Positions 48,484 to 58,500 of a stretch of 64,000 bases of DNA are shown here, piece after piece (position 1 is the stretch's first letter; the number at the start of each line of letters is the position of its first letter). Both the position numbers and the translations under genes were made by a program. The notes under the pieces were generated by a model. That model ran no database searches, was not told the DNA's origin, and saw nothing but the letters and a program-made list of their open reading frames with translations. This DNA comes from a virus, in the IMG/VR virus record IMGVR_UViG_3300032562_000003, positions 62,001 through 126,000 of that record. One strand, 5' to 3'.

Positions 48484-48518
48484 ATTTCATATATACGACA
48501 TTATGTCTTAAATGTCAA

Positions 48519-48767
48519 TTACTTTTGGGTATCAGATTGAATATTGATTTTGGTGTTGATCTTTTGTTTTTCAAAAATCTCATCCATCTTTTTTCGTTGC
48601 TGGCCTTTGTATGATTCCAGTGCCATCTGCAATTGCTGAATCAGCGGACCGTTCATGGTTCTATATGCGAACGTTAGCTTGTTTGTTAGGCTAGATACTG
48701 TTTCTTGAAGTTCTTCTAGAGATTTACTTTCAAGTACAATTCGATCAATGAATGGATGTTCAGACAT
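48519..48767 (-). CDS. conserved small phage protein, 82 aa
   Basis: The ATG at 48767 (product 'MSEHPFIDRIVLESKSLEEL') is chosen over the upstream frame because it follows the stop of the fibre-type gene by 4 bases. It is an all-helical protein: 'LTNKLTFAYRTMNGPLIQQL' and a Lys-rich C-terminus. It recalls small helical tail or assembly proteins of T4-like phages, but no gene number can be given. Confidence 0.6.
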   Translation of the reverse strand: MSEHPFIDRIVLESKSLEELQETVSSLTNKLTFAYRTMNGPLIQQLQMALESYKGQQRKKMDEIFEKQKINTKINIQSDTQK

Positions 48768-48771
48768 CAGA

Positions 48772-50061
48772 TTACCACGGCGTGAGCGAAATGCGTTTCC
48801 AAATATCATTTCCACCAGTATAACATGTTGCTACAGCAGTGCCGTTAGCATCAGTAAGAGCAATATTTGCACCGGCGACACCGTTGACACGGGTTTGGCT
48901 TACTGAAATATTAGGAGAACTAATTGATGTAATGTAGTAAACTGTATTAGCTACAATACCACCGAACACGTTACCCGTAAATACGATTGGAGCATTAACT
49001 ACTAAGTTTGCAGTACCATCTAGATTAATTAGGTTACCAGTTGCATACGTATTCTGTACTTGTTTGGCCTGCGGGGTCGAGTTAAAATTTCCAGTAGCCA
49101 GATAAAGATATGTAGCCGGATTAGCGTACATTGACAATGTAGGTGAAGAGCATCCTGCTAAATTTACATTGGCTCCACCTAATGTACTTGATACGGTAAA
49201 CGTATTGCTAGAATATACGTTTCTTACATAATAGGTTGTACCAGCAGTAATGTTTGCCTCAAAGCTAGTACCGGTGAACACAATTGGTAAAGTTGGATAT
49301 AGTTGAGAAGTATTTCCGCTAGTAGTAAATAATTCGCTTGTTCCGGCTGATGACGTGATTGTCAATTGTCCAATAGATGACCCCATTGCAACGTCGCCGG
49401 CTGTGTCTCCTGGCAGACCAGTTGGTGGAGGGTCACGAGTAACAATTTGGGTTGACTTGTATGATCGATTGATTGGAGAAACTATAACTGTATTTCCACA
49501 ATCTATTGTCGAAAAGGTGTATTCTAATAGAGAAGTATTTGCGGGTGCTGTTAATGTTGCAACATTGGCTATGTTTGCATAATTTTCTAATAACGTAACA
49601 CCATAATCATTATTCGAAGAAACACAGCTACTAGGAAGCGAAATAGTTGCATTAGCATTTGCGACAGTCAGTCTCAATACGACATTGCTTTCGGTGTTAG
49701 TCGGAGACCAACCACCAAATTGAAGTGTTACATTTCCTGTTATAGCGCCAATTTGCACATCTGCTCTGTTTACATCCACAAGAACAGTTCCTGACAACGC
49801 ATTGCCTAGATTATAAGTGGTAGCTCTAAATCCTCTAGTAGAGGCATTGCTGATTAAAGTATTGGCCATGTCATTGTTCAACGTGGAGTTGTTCAATGCA
49901 GCTTTTAACAAAACCTTAGACTGCAAATCTGTAATTTCAGACGCACCGGTATCTAGCTGTGTCGTTATTTGACTAAAATTATCTCTGAAACCCTGTGAAC
50001 TATTGTTTTGTCCAGGTACAGGATAATTAGTGTTGATTCCGTTTGTGTTTATTTGGCTCAT
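48772..50061 (-). CDS. tail/baseplate-type structural protein, 429 aa
   Basis: N-terminal 'YPVPGQNNSSQGFRDNFSQI' followed by a helical segment is a phage tail-assembly pattern; the rest is beta-rich, Asn/Thr/Ser-heavy. Two copies of a module 'PIVFTGxxF...TYYVRNVYSSNTFTVS' (about 250-300 and 360-400) recur in the genes at 50084-52627 and 55559-59806. It ends 'IWKRISLTPW'. It has a CTAAATAC promoter 19 bases upstream and heads an operon with the small helical gene. A fibre-attachment or baseplate role is likely. Confidence 0.65.
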   Translation of the reverse strand: MSQINTNGINTNYPVPGQNNSSQGFRDNFSQITTQLDTGASEITDLQSKVLLKAALNNSTLNNDMANTLISNASTRGFRATTYNLGNALSGTVLVDVNRADVQIGAITGNVTLQFGGWSPTNTESNVVLRLTVANANATISLPSSCVSSNNDYGVTLLENYANIANVATLTAPANTSLLEYTFSTIDCGNTVIVSPINRSYKSTQIVTRDPPPTGLPGDTAGDVAMGSSIGQLTITSSAGTSELFTTSGNTSQLYPTLPIVFTGTSFEANITAGTTYYVRNVYSSNTFTVSSTLGGANVNLAGCSSPTLSMYANPATYLYLATGNFNSTPQAKQVQNTYATGNLINLDGTANLVVNAPIVFTGNVFGGIVANTVYYITSISSPNISVSQTRVNGVAGANIALTDANGTAVATCYTGGNDIWKRISLTPW

Positions 50062-50079
50062 ATTTCTCTATTCCGTAAT

Positions 50080-50087
50080 GTATTTAG
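50080..50087 (-). promoter_or_regulatory. putative late promoter, CTAAATAC
   Basis: CTAAATAC lies 18 bases before the ATG at 50061, overlapping the end of the 847-aa gene. Confidence 0.55.
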
Positions 50088-52627
50088 TATTGAGTCTTGT
50101 TCGGTAAAATTGTTTGTTGCGGGAACAACACACTAAAGTCTTTAGAATCCAGTGGATTAGGTGTAGGAGTAGCACTTGGAAGACCAGTCCATGCGGGAGG
50201 ACTTAGATTGTTTTCATAATCGTAAGTAACACTCTTATCTACTGTGATTCTGTCTATCTTGAAGTTAATAGTATTAAGTGTGTTTACATATCCCAACTCG
50301 TTCACCCAGTTGTTTTGAATTTGATATTGAATGTACTGTGCATAGCTAACGTTGGTACCATTTAAATTTACTGTACCTGGGCTACAATATGCTATTACCC
50401 AAGCAGGAGTATATCCTAATGTGGATCCATCTGATTGTTGACTAGTCATCCAAGCGGGAAGTATCTTAGAGTTAAATGTCTGTCCTAGTTCTTGCCCGAC
50501 TCTGTTTCTCATATTTGGTAGAGAGTTAGGATATACGACTTGAGCAACTCCGGGAGTTAGACTAGTATAAAACTCTTGACCGTCAGGAGCCTGTTCGTAG
50601 CTCGTAAAAATGTCCGTGACGCTATCATACCATGGTCCCAAATTCAATGGAATAGGTCTAGGCCAATACAGTTCTTCTGAAACGCTAATACCTTGAGGAT
50701 TTATCAAGTTATCTATAACTTCGCTATATACTACTTCATAAATGATATTTCCGTTATCATCTTTTGCGACCGCAGTTTTTATTTCACCTAAGGTTATGTT
50801 TCTCCAATAGTGATTTTTTGTGATTGCTGCTACATATTCATCAAAGTTGCTTGCGAAAATACCATATGCATGTTCATATACAATACTGGATGCCTTACCG
50901 AAATAAGGATCATTTGGTCTGTACAGATAGCTATTTGGTATTAATGAATCATTGTTAAGCAAACTAGCTAATAACTGTCTATCCGATACACTAGGTACAC
51001 ATTTTATGTAGATAGTATCTGTGGGTTGAGAATACTCTTGATAAACAGACAGAGTAAATGTCTGAGTCGAAGATATCATAGGAAAGGATGATGAATAGGC
51101 TTCTACAGTAAAAGTAAAATCTGTAGTTGTTCCAACATCTAGAAGTACATCAGTCGGTTGAAATGCAACTACTCCAGAAATTTCACCGTTGTCGAACAAG
51201 GACAAATTAGGTGGTAATGCATTTGAACCAGGTGCCAATCTATAATTCAACGGAACATCAGACAAAGCTTTTACTTTACTCGTGCTAATAGTACCATTAT
51301 AGATTTCACCCAGATTAGAAGGTGTTATCCATACGACATTTCCTAATATGCCGTTTGAAACCGTTAGAGAAAAGTTAAACGACGGCGTTTGAATTGCAGG
51401 ATTATTTGTTTTAGAAACAGACACACTAAAATTGTACTCGCTTATGGAATTATTACCTATAATAGGTATTCCAGTAAGCCAACCAGTAACAGTATCACCT
51501 GATAACCATATCGGCAAGTCAGCAAATATATACGTTAGAGGATTACCATCAAAATCATGTCCCAAAATCTTAAAAGAAAAATAGTTATCGTTAGATACTT
51601 GACCTATATACGCTAGCTGAGTAGGTGCATATGTTTGACCTTCCGAATTCGGGGGCAGTACATAATATCCAAATTCTTGCTCATTACTAGCCAAATTGTA
51701 TGTTTCTGGTCTAGTATTAAAAATTGTAGGTATTCTGGTATTAGGTGGTTTGGCCGGCCCAAACGAAGACGCCGCATTTTGATTACTTACTGTGATTGAA
51801 TAATTTTGAACACTACTACCATTTGGGCTATCTAACTTCAAGGTAAACGAATATGTTTGTGTAGTTGGTTCACCAACTGTTATCGATGGTAAAGTCACTG
51901 TCATGAATCCCGAAGCGTCGTCCAATAGAAATACCGGGCCGCCTGCAGTAGTAGAAATTGTGAATGAATTACTGTTAACGATAGATTGAATGTAGTATGT
52001 TGTAGAGGGATCAACGCCACCAAAAACTGTACCAGTAAATACGACTGGTCTGCCTACTGTAAATCCAGTGGTACTAAAACATACAATAGCATTAGCATGT
52101 GTAGAAGTAGCAGTTGTGGTAACTGCTACTAAGTTCACACTTATTATCGGGGGAGCCGCGTATCCCTGTATTAGTCCATATGGATTAATCTCTATTCCCG
52201 GGGGCAATCCACCTTGAACCACTCGAATGTCTACTGGATTTGTGCTTATTTGATTACTATATTCTATTTGATATGAGAACCAGGTACTGTCTAATATAGT
52301 TGCAATAACACCTGAGGAAGTAGTGAATTTAGGAGCTACATTTCCGGAAATTACCAAATTAAAAGTTCTGTCTCTGATGTTTTGAAGATTGTCTGTTGCA
52401 CGTACCACGAACGTAGAGGTAGCATTACCGTTTACTATCGACGGGATTCCAGTAATTAGACCAGCAAAATCCATGTTCAGACCCGGCGGAAGATTTCCGC
52501 TGATTATAGTGTAAGTTACCGAAATCGCAGGTAAAACCGCCGATGCTGACAGTTGATAAACCAATGCGCTGTTTGCAGAATATGTTCCTAATGCTCCTGC
52601 AGGAGTATTCCAAATCGGCTGTGCCAT
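50084..52627 (-). CDS. structural protein with Ig-like (He_PIG) domains, 847 aa
   Basis: The start 'MAQPIWNTPAGALGTYSANS' leads into 'YTIISGNLPPGLNMDFAGLI' and 'GIPSIV', the putative-Ig (He_PIG) pattern 'LPxGLxxxxxGxIxGxP', repeated at least four times (for example 'LPPGIEINPYGLIQG', 'LPPNLSLFDNGEISGV'). A 'VVFTGTVFGGVDPSTTYYI' module interrupts the second domain. The C-terminal third is globular with many Trp/Tyr. It is probably a large baseplate- or fibre-associated protein with carbohydrate-binding potential. Confidence 0.7.
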   Translation of the reverse strand: MAQPIWNTPAGALGTYSANSALVYQLSASAVLPAISVTYTIISGNLPPGLNMDFAGLITGIPSIVNGNATSTFVVRATDNLQNIRDRTFNLVISGNVAPKFTTSSGVIATILDSTWFSYQIEYSNQISTNPVDIRVVQGGLPPGIEINPYGLIQGYAAPPIISVNLVAVTTTATSTHANAIVCFSTTGFTVGRPVVFTGTVFGGVDPSTTYYIQSIVNSNSFTISTTAGGPVFLLDDASGFMTVTLPSITVGEPTTQTYSFTLKLDSPNGSSVQNYSITVSNQNAASSFGPAKPPNTRIPTIFNTRPETYNLASNEQEFGYYVLPPNSEGQTYAPTQLAYIGQVSNDNYFSFKILGHDFDGNPLTYIFADLPIWLSGDTVTGWLTGIPIIGNNSISEYNFSVSVSKTNNPAIQTPSFNFSLTVSNGILGNVVWITPSNLGEIYNGTISTSKVKALSDVPLNYRLAPGSNALPPNLSLFDNGEISGVVAFQPTDVLLDVGTTTDFTFTVEAYSSSFPMISSTQTFTLSVYQEYSQPTDTIYIKCVPSVSDRQLLASLLNNDSLIPNSYLYRPNDPYFGKASSIVYEHAYGIFASNFDEYVAAITKNHYWRNITLGEIKTAVAKDDNGNIIYEVVYSEVIDNLINPQGISVSEELYWPRPIPLNLGPWYDSVTDIFTSYEQAPDGQEFYTSLTPGVAQVVYPNSLPNMRNRVGQELGQTFNSKILPAWMTSQQSDGSTLGYTPAWVIAYCSPGTVNLNGTNVSYAQYIQYQIQNNWVNELGYVNTLNTINFKIDRITVDKSVTYDYENNLSPPAWTGLPSATPTPNPLDSKDFSVLFPQQTILPNKTQY

Positions 52628-52635
52628 TTTAATCC

Positions 52636-53259
52636 TTAGCTCAATGCAGCAATAGCAAGTTCATAGTTATGTTTTCTATCTTCTAATCCGATGGTTCCAC
52701 CATTTATTCGTCTAGTTAAGCCCACAAAATCTTCTGTGTCTGCATATATACTTAGCTTGTTAACGTCCCAAAACCAACCCGCACTTGCTGTTGCACCTTC
52801 TGGTGTTTCTAAGTATGCGACCGTTTCGTCAAGTGTTTTACCAATTGATGCTGCAAACTTAGTATAATTCTGTCTTCCGGTTAACTGAATTAGGCCCCGT
52901 CCGCAGAATTTATATCCATCACCGGATGCTTCGTTTCCATTACCCATACGATTGGCATATACTTTGCTTGCAATCTTTTGTGCATTACGTTCATATGGTT
53001 TAGCGGAATCTACCGTAGGGAAATACTTTTTAAAGACTTCATTCAGAGAAATTGCTGAGTAGCTCAATCCTTCTTTGATGGAGTTGAACCCACCAGATTC
53101 ATGTGCTACTTGTGCCAAAAAGGCCGCCATTCTTTTTGGATTATCAAACAATCCAAAATGATGACCTACCGTATTTAGAGGGTCAAAAAATTTAGCCAAA
53201 ACAGTAGATTTTGTATTTGGACAAATTTTCTGTAATAACTCTAGTGTAACTTCGCTCAT
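52636..53259 (-). CDS. endolysin, GH19 chitinase/lysozyme family
   Basis: Catalytic Glu54 is in 'AQVAHESGGF'; 'FCGRGLIQLTGRQNYTKFA' (about 118-136) and 'RRINGGTIGLEDR' complete the GH19 signature. The length (207 aa) is typical for phage endolysins. There is no signal peptide, so it needs the holin at 42942-43463. It sits between structural genes. It is only distantly similar to the GH19 domain in the tagged protein at 24204-26474. Confidence 0.9.
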   Translation of the reverse strand: MSEVTLELLQKICPNTKSTVLAKFFDPLNTVGHHFGLFDNPKRMAAFLAQVAHESGGFNSIKEGLSYSAISLNEVFKKYFPTVDSAKPYERNAQKIASKVYANRMGNGNEASGDGYKFCGRGLIQLTGRQNYTKFAASIGKTLDETVAYLETPEGATASAGWFWDVNKLSIYADTEDFVGLTRRINGGTIGLEDRKHNYELAIAALS

Positions 53260-53261
53260 GC

Positions 53262-53444
53262 TTAGCTACCTTGTCCACGATATGCTTTATAGCTTGCACG
53301 CTTCTTCTTATTCATAGTGCTGAATTTGATTGAGCTAGGATTTTTGCCGATAGAGCTTTTACCTTTTTGTGTACTAAATATGACCTTAGTACCTTTACTT
53401 GAACCTGAAGTTGAACCTGAAGTTGAACCTTTTGCTTTAGCCAT
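53262..53444 (-). CDS. small basic protein with GSTS repeats, 60 aa
   Basis: 'MAKAKGSTSGSTSGSSKGTK' is encoded by a 12-base direct repeat (ACCTGAAGTTGA on the plus strand). The rest is Lys/Ser-rich: 'KKKRASYKAYRGQGS'. The ATG has GAAGGG upstream and the stop is 2 bases from the endolysin start. It could be a DNA-binding virion protein; no domain is known. Confidence 0.6.
   Translation of the reverse strand: MAKAKGSTSGSTSGSSKGTKVIFSTQKGKSSIGKNPSSIKFSTMNKKKRASYKAYRGQGS
53398..53431. repeat. 12-base tandem repeat in the small basic gene
   Basis: TTGAACCTGAAG is repeated twice and then partly; it encodes the Ser-Gly-Ser-Thr repeats. Confidence 0.8.
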
Positions 53445-53460
53445 TTTAATTTCCCTTCAA

Positions 53461-55521
53461 TTAAGCGTATGTGGCGCCTACTGTATACCACTGAGTGGTA
53501 GTTGGTGCAATGTACTGTATTGTTGAACCTGCAGACTGAACAAATGCTACGTTGGCTGCCAATGTGTTTATTGCACCAGATGATGATGGGTAAACATTTA
53601 ATGCGTTCGCTGAAGTGTTAGTAATGAAAATTATACCACCTGCAAGGTTAAGAGGAAGTTGCACGCCATTTGCGCCGGAAGATACTGTACTTACCACATT
53701 AATTTCTTTAGTTAGAACTGTAGCATTTCCTTGAGCGGAGCCGGCCGCCGCGATACCAGTCGCAACTGGATGAATATAATATGATGTCGCTGTTATGTTG
53801 GCCGAGACACCTAAAGTACCTGTGATATTTGCACCAGTGCCAGTGACAATTAAGATATTGGCGTTACCCGCCGATGAGATATTAACATTGCCATTTGCAG
53901 CAGGAATATTGACGTTTGAGTTGCCGTTAGCATGTGGCCCAATCAAGTTACCACCGGTGATATTGCCAGTCGTAGTAATAGTATTACTACCTGCTGCAAT
54001 AATACCTATGATATTACCAGCAGTGATGTTACCAGTGCCAGTTATAACACCCGAACCAAAGCCCAAATTACCAACGTTAGCATTACCTGTAGCATTTAAT
54101 GTACCGGATACGTTAACACCAGTTCCAGTAACTACAAATGTCACATTCCCGGCAGCAGTTATGTTAACATTGCCATTTGCAGCAGGAATATTGACATTGC
54201 TATTGCCATTTGCATGAGGTCCTATTAAGTTTCCACCTGTAATATTGCCTGTAACAGCAAGTGACGTTAGTGTACCTACAGACGTAATGTTTGGCTGTGC
54301 GTTAGTATATACAGTTCCTGCTACTAGTGCATTAGCTACTTGTCCAGTAACATTAGCACCTGCAAGACCGGTCAATGCCTGACCATTACCAATGATGTTG
54401 CCAACACGAACGTTACCTAGTGTAGTAATAGTTTCAACATTAGCAGTTTGAGTAACGTTACTTGCAAAAACAAATTCAGCATTAGCTGATTTCCAACCCA
54501 TAAACGCAGCTACCGGAGCACTTGTGTAATAATTGAGTTGTAGACCGACATCATAGCCAGTATTACTTACTAACGGAGCACCATTTGAACCTGTTTGTAG
54601 ATTAATGATTGGATCTACAACAGCAAGAGTCTGTGAGTTGATATAGGTTACAGTGCCGCCAACTGTTAAGTTACCAGTCAATACCAAGTTACCACCAGTG
54701 ATGTTACCTGAACCCGTGATCTGACCTGAACCGAAACCTAAGTTACCAACGTTAGCATTGCCAGTTGTGTTTAGTGTACCGCTGACATTGACACCTGTGC
54801 CTGTTACAACAAGAACGTTTGCTACACCAGCAGCAGTTAAGTTGATGTTACCATTTGCAGCAGGGATACTAATGTTTGAGTTACCATTAGCAACCGTACC
54901 GATCAAGTTACCAACTGTAGTGTTGCCAGTTACACTCAATGATGTAAGAGTACCAACACTTGTGATATTTGGCTGTGCTGCTGTAGTGACCGTACCTGCG
55001 GTTGTAGCACTTGAAACTGTTCCACTGACATTAGCACCCTGAATATTACTGAGATTGCCACCCTCACCCTTTACTGTAGTAAATACGCCAGTTGCTGCGC
55101 CGATATTACCTACGTTAGCGTTGCCAGTAGCATTCAATGTGCCTGAAACATTTACACCAGTACCGGTTACTACTAAGATATTAGCATTACCGACAGCAGA
55201 TATGTTGACGTTGCCGTTAGCTGCTGGGATATTTACGTTTGAGTTGCCGTTAGCATGTGGCCCAATCAAGTTACCACCGGTGATATTGCCAGTCGTAGTA
55301 ATAGTATTACTACCTGCTGCAATAATACCTATGATATTACCAGCAGTGATGTTACCAGTGCCAGTTATAACACCCGAACCAAAGCCCAAATTACCAACGT
55401 TAGCATTACCTGTAGCAGTTAACGCATTAGCCGTAACATTGGCGTTAGCGTCTATTACGCTAACTATAGTAGCATCTCCTACTGTGAATCCCTGTATTGC
55501 GTTAAACTGTTTGCTTGCCAT
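53461..55521 (-). CDS. tail fibre, Asn/Gly repeat paralogue 1
   Basis: The N-terminus 'QFNAIQGFTVGDATIVSVID' is shared in pattern with the two upstream fibres. The body is built of repeats with phrases such as 'NGNVNISAVGNANILVVTGT' and 'GTLNATGNANVGNLGFGSG', a beta-solenoid-like spike or fibre. About 290-390 is a non-repetitive insert ('YDVGLQLNYYTSAPVAAFMG'). The C-terminal domain (about 600-686) has 'VSTVSSGANGVQLPLNLAGG' and 'VYPSSSGAINTLAANVAFVQ', a fibre-tip pattern. It contains an exact 183-base internal duplication. Confidence 0.78.
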   Translation of the reverse strand: MASKQFNAIQGFTVGDATIVSVIDANANVTANALTATGNANVGNLGFGSGVITGTGNITAGNIIGIIAAGSNTITTTGNITGGNLIGPHANGNSNVNIPAANGNVNISAVGNANILVVTGTGVNVSGTLNATGNANVGNIGAATGVFTTVKGEGGNLSNIQGANVSGTVSSATTAGTVTTAAQPNITSVGTLTSLSVTGNTTVGNLIGTVANGNSNISIPAANGNINLTAAGVANVLVVTGTGVNVSGTLNTTGNANVGNLGFGSGQITGSGNITGGNLVLTGNLTVGGTVTYINSQTLAVVDPIINLQTGSNGAPLVSNTGYDVGLQLNYYTSAPVAAFMGWKSANAEFVFASNVTQTANVETITTLGNVRVGNIIGNGQALTGLAGANVTGQVANALVAGTVYTNAQPNITSVGTLTSLAVTGNITGGNLIGPHANGNSNVNIPAANGNVNITAAGNVTFVVTGTGVNVSGTLNATGNANVGNLGFGSGVITGTGNITAGNIIGIIAAGSNTITTTGNITGGNLIGPHANGNSNVNIPAANGNVNISSAGNANILIVTGTGANITGTLGVSANITATSYYIHPVATGIAAAGSAQGNATVLTKEINVVSTVSSGANGVQLPLNLAGGIIFITNTSANALNVYPSSSGAINTLAANVAFVQSAGSTIQYIAPTTTQWYTVGATYA
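53912..54094. repeat. exact direct repeat, copy A (183 bases)
   Basis: Identical over 183 bases to 55235-55417, in the same reading frame of the same fibre gene. Such identity next to diverged repeats points to recent unequal recombination or gene conversion. Confidence 0.85.
55235..55417. repeat. exact direct repeat, copy B (183 bases)
   Basis: The partner of 53912-54094. The two lie 1.3 kb apart in the fibre gene and could recombine to delete or add repeat units. Confidence 0.85.
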
Positions 55522-55534
55522 AATTTATTCTCAG

Positions 55535-55543
55535 GTATTTATT
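55535..55543 (-). promoter_or_regulatory. putative late promoter, AATAAATAC
   Basis: AATAAATAC lies 13 bases before the ATG of fibre paralogue 1. Confidence 0.6.
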
Positions 55544-55558
55544 CGGAGAAACAAATCA

Positions 55559-58500
55559 TTAAACTAATCTATACTGTGTTGTCCAAACAGTTGAGTTGCT
55601 GCTGGCTGGTGTAACAGCCAAACGAATCGTAGAACCTGATATATTAACTGATAGAGAACCAGTAGTACTTACTAAGTATGCTCCGCCGTATACCACCCAG
55701 TCAACGTTAGCACCATCTGTTACTGCATGTACAGTTGACATGCTGTACTTGCCACCAACAGAATCGATTCCTTTAACTAGGAATTCTACACCAGTTACAC
55801 CAGTTACTGAGAAGCTTGCAATTGTTTGGTTTGCTGTAACTGAGGTTGTAGTAACAGAGCCCCAGGTTATAGTAGTAGTAACCGAAGTGTTGCCTAAGAC
55901 GACACTAGTACCTACGTTTGCGGTGGTGCTTATGTTTGCAGAACCGGCTGAGCTTATATTACCAGCAGATACGTTTCCTGCAACGTTCGCATAACCTGCA
56001 ACATTGACTCCAGTAGATGCAATTACAAACTGAGCAGTAGAGTTGCCACCTGTGTACGTAGAAACATTGCCGCCGGATGCAATTGTTACGTTGGTTGTTC
56101 CGTTTTGCAATAGTCCACTGTTTATAGTAGTAATATTACCAGTAGTGATAATTGCAGTAGTTGTACCTAAATTACCTACGTTTGCGTTACCAGATACGTT
56201 TGCAGTACCTGTTATATTCGCACCAGTACCAGTAACAACTAATGTTGTATTACCGACAGCAGCTATATTGACATTGCCGTTAGCAGCAGGAATATTTACG
56301 TTTGAGTTGCCGTTTGCTAATGTACCAGTAAATGTAGTAGCAGATATAGTATTTGATGCAAAATTAGCGGTAATACCTGTCACAATGTTAAGTGCGCTAT
56401 TACCGTTTGAAGAAGAGGTTACACCAGCAAGATATACAGTAGAGCTAGTAGAAGTGTTGGTCTGTACTGCTGCTGCGTTAGTAGCACTTCCTGCAGTAGC
56501 AACGTTTAGATTTGCTACCTGAGTAGTTGAGGTCACGACGAACGGAGCAGTACCAGTTGAAATGTTTGAGATTAATTGCGGAGCAGTTACGTTTGCAGTT
56601 GCAAGTACTTGTGCGGTACCTAAGTTACCAACGTTCGCGTTACCAGTAGTAGTAAATGCTCCGCTGCCTAAGTTTGCATAGCCTGCAATATTAACACCAG
56701 TGCCAGTTACAGTTACGATGTTAGTACCTACTGCGGCGATGGTTACGTTACCATTTGCAGCAGCAATATTGACGTTTGAGTTTCCGTTTGCTAGACGCCC
56801 TACAAAGTTACCAGCGGTCGCATTTCCGGTTACAGATAGTGATCCAAGAGTACCTACGCTCGTTAAGCTTGAGTTAATAATAGACGATGCAAGAGTATTA
56901 CCTGTCAGATTGGCAGCATTTGCGGTGATTGAAACATTAGAGGCGGCAGTTAATTGTCCTTGACCGTTAACAGTAAATGTTGCAACTGCGTCTCCATTAC
57001 CATAACTACCAGAAGGTACTGTAGTATTAGTGATGCTGAACTGTAAGTTGGATGCAAGTGTTAATCCAGTACCAGCGGTGTATACCTGAGTCTGTGAGAA
57101 CAGAGCAAATGTTAAATTAGTAGTACCAAACACAATTGTTCCGGTAGTACTTAGAACATATGCTGCACCTCCATCACTGGCGCTTGTTACTAAGAAATAT
57201 GCACCAGTGTCAAGTCCTGCTGCGCTATCTAGAATATATGTGTTGCCGTCAGTTGCGCGAGTTAGAATCCATGGAGTAGAACTTACAACACCAACCTGTG
57301 AGATATAATACACACCGTTTTGTGAAGCAGTTGACTGTCCAACAACAAGAATTCTGTCATTGAGTGCAGCAGTATATCCTGCAATTACAAGTGGGCCTGT
57401 ACCAGTTGATGTTAGTGTTGCGCCAACACCCGCATTTGCAAGTGATGTAATCGTTAGACCTGTACCATTTGTTAATGCTACTGCATCACCGCTCCAATTT
57501 AACGATACCGTAATCGCAGTTGACGAAACAATTGACTGGACGAAATATGGTGTACCAGCAGTCAATCCTGTTCCCGTTGTGCCTGTATTGAATACGATGA
57601 CATCGTTTACAGACAAGCCGTGAGCAGAACCTGTATTAAGTGTGTTGCCGCCGGTGATGCTTGTCCAAGTAGGAGTTGTACCGCCATTGGCATATGTTGC
57701 AGATAGGTTAGTGTCTGAGGCATCAACTACTGCTGGGTGAATATCAATTCCTGCTGCAACTGCGTTATCAACGTAGTATTTTGTAGCGGCGTCCTGTGCA
57801 GCAGTTGGGTTAGAAACTTCCTTAATCTGAACATTATTAAGAACAACATTTCCGCTAGTAGCAGAAAGATTAACATTGCCACTTGTTGCAGTTAATGTTA
57901 GTGATGTTGAACTTGTTACGTTTGGTGTGTTGACACCGACTGATGCGTTTGCGTTAGATACAACAGCATTAGTTGCACCAATGTTTCCGACATTGGCATT
58001 TCCAGATACGTTTGCAGTACCTGTGATGTTTGCACCTGTGCCAGTTACAACAAGTACGTTGGCAGTGCCGGTAGCAGAGATATTAACGTTGCCATTAGCA
58101 CTTGGAATGTTAACATTTGAATTACCATTTGCAAGTGCGCCAGTTAGATTACCTACAAACGTAGTTGCGGAGAACGATCCGTTTGCTACGTTAGCAGTAT
58201 ACGCCGAATTTGCAGCAGTTTGAGTATTACCTGAAGTTGCGCTAGTAAACTGCGGATAATAAGTACCACCAGTGACCGCAGTAACGTTTGAATACATACT
58301 AACGTTTGCTCGTTCAACAAATAAGTTAGGTACCTGAGTTGTGGATGATACAACTAATGGAGCAGTACCAGTCGCAACATTAGATATTAACTGAGGTGCA
58401 GTGACGTTTGCGGTTGCGAGTACCTGTGCAGTACCTAAGTTACCAACGTTTGCGTTTCCAGATACGTTTGCTGTACCTGTGATGTTTGCACCAGTACCCG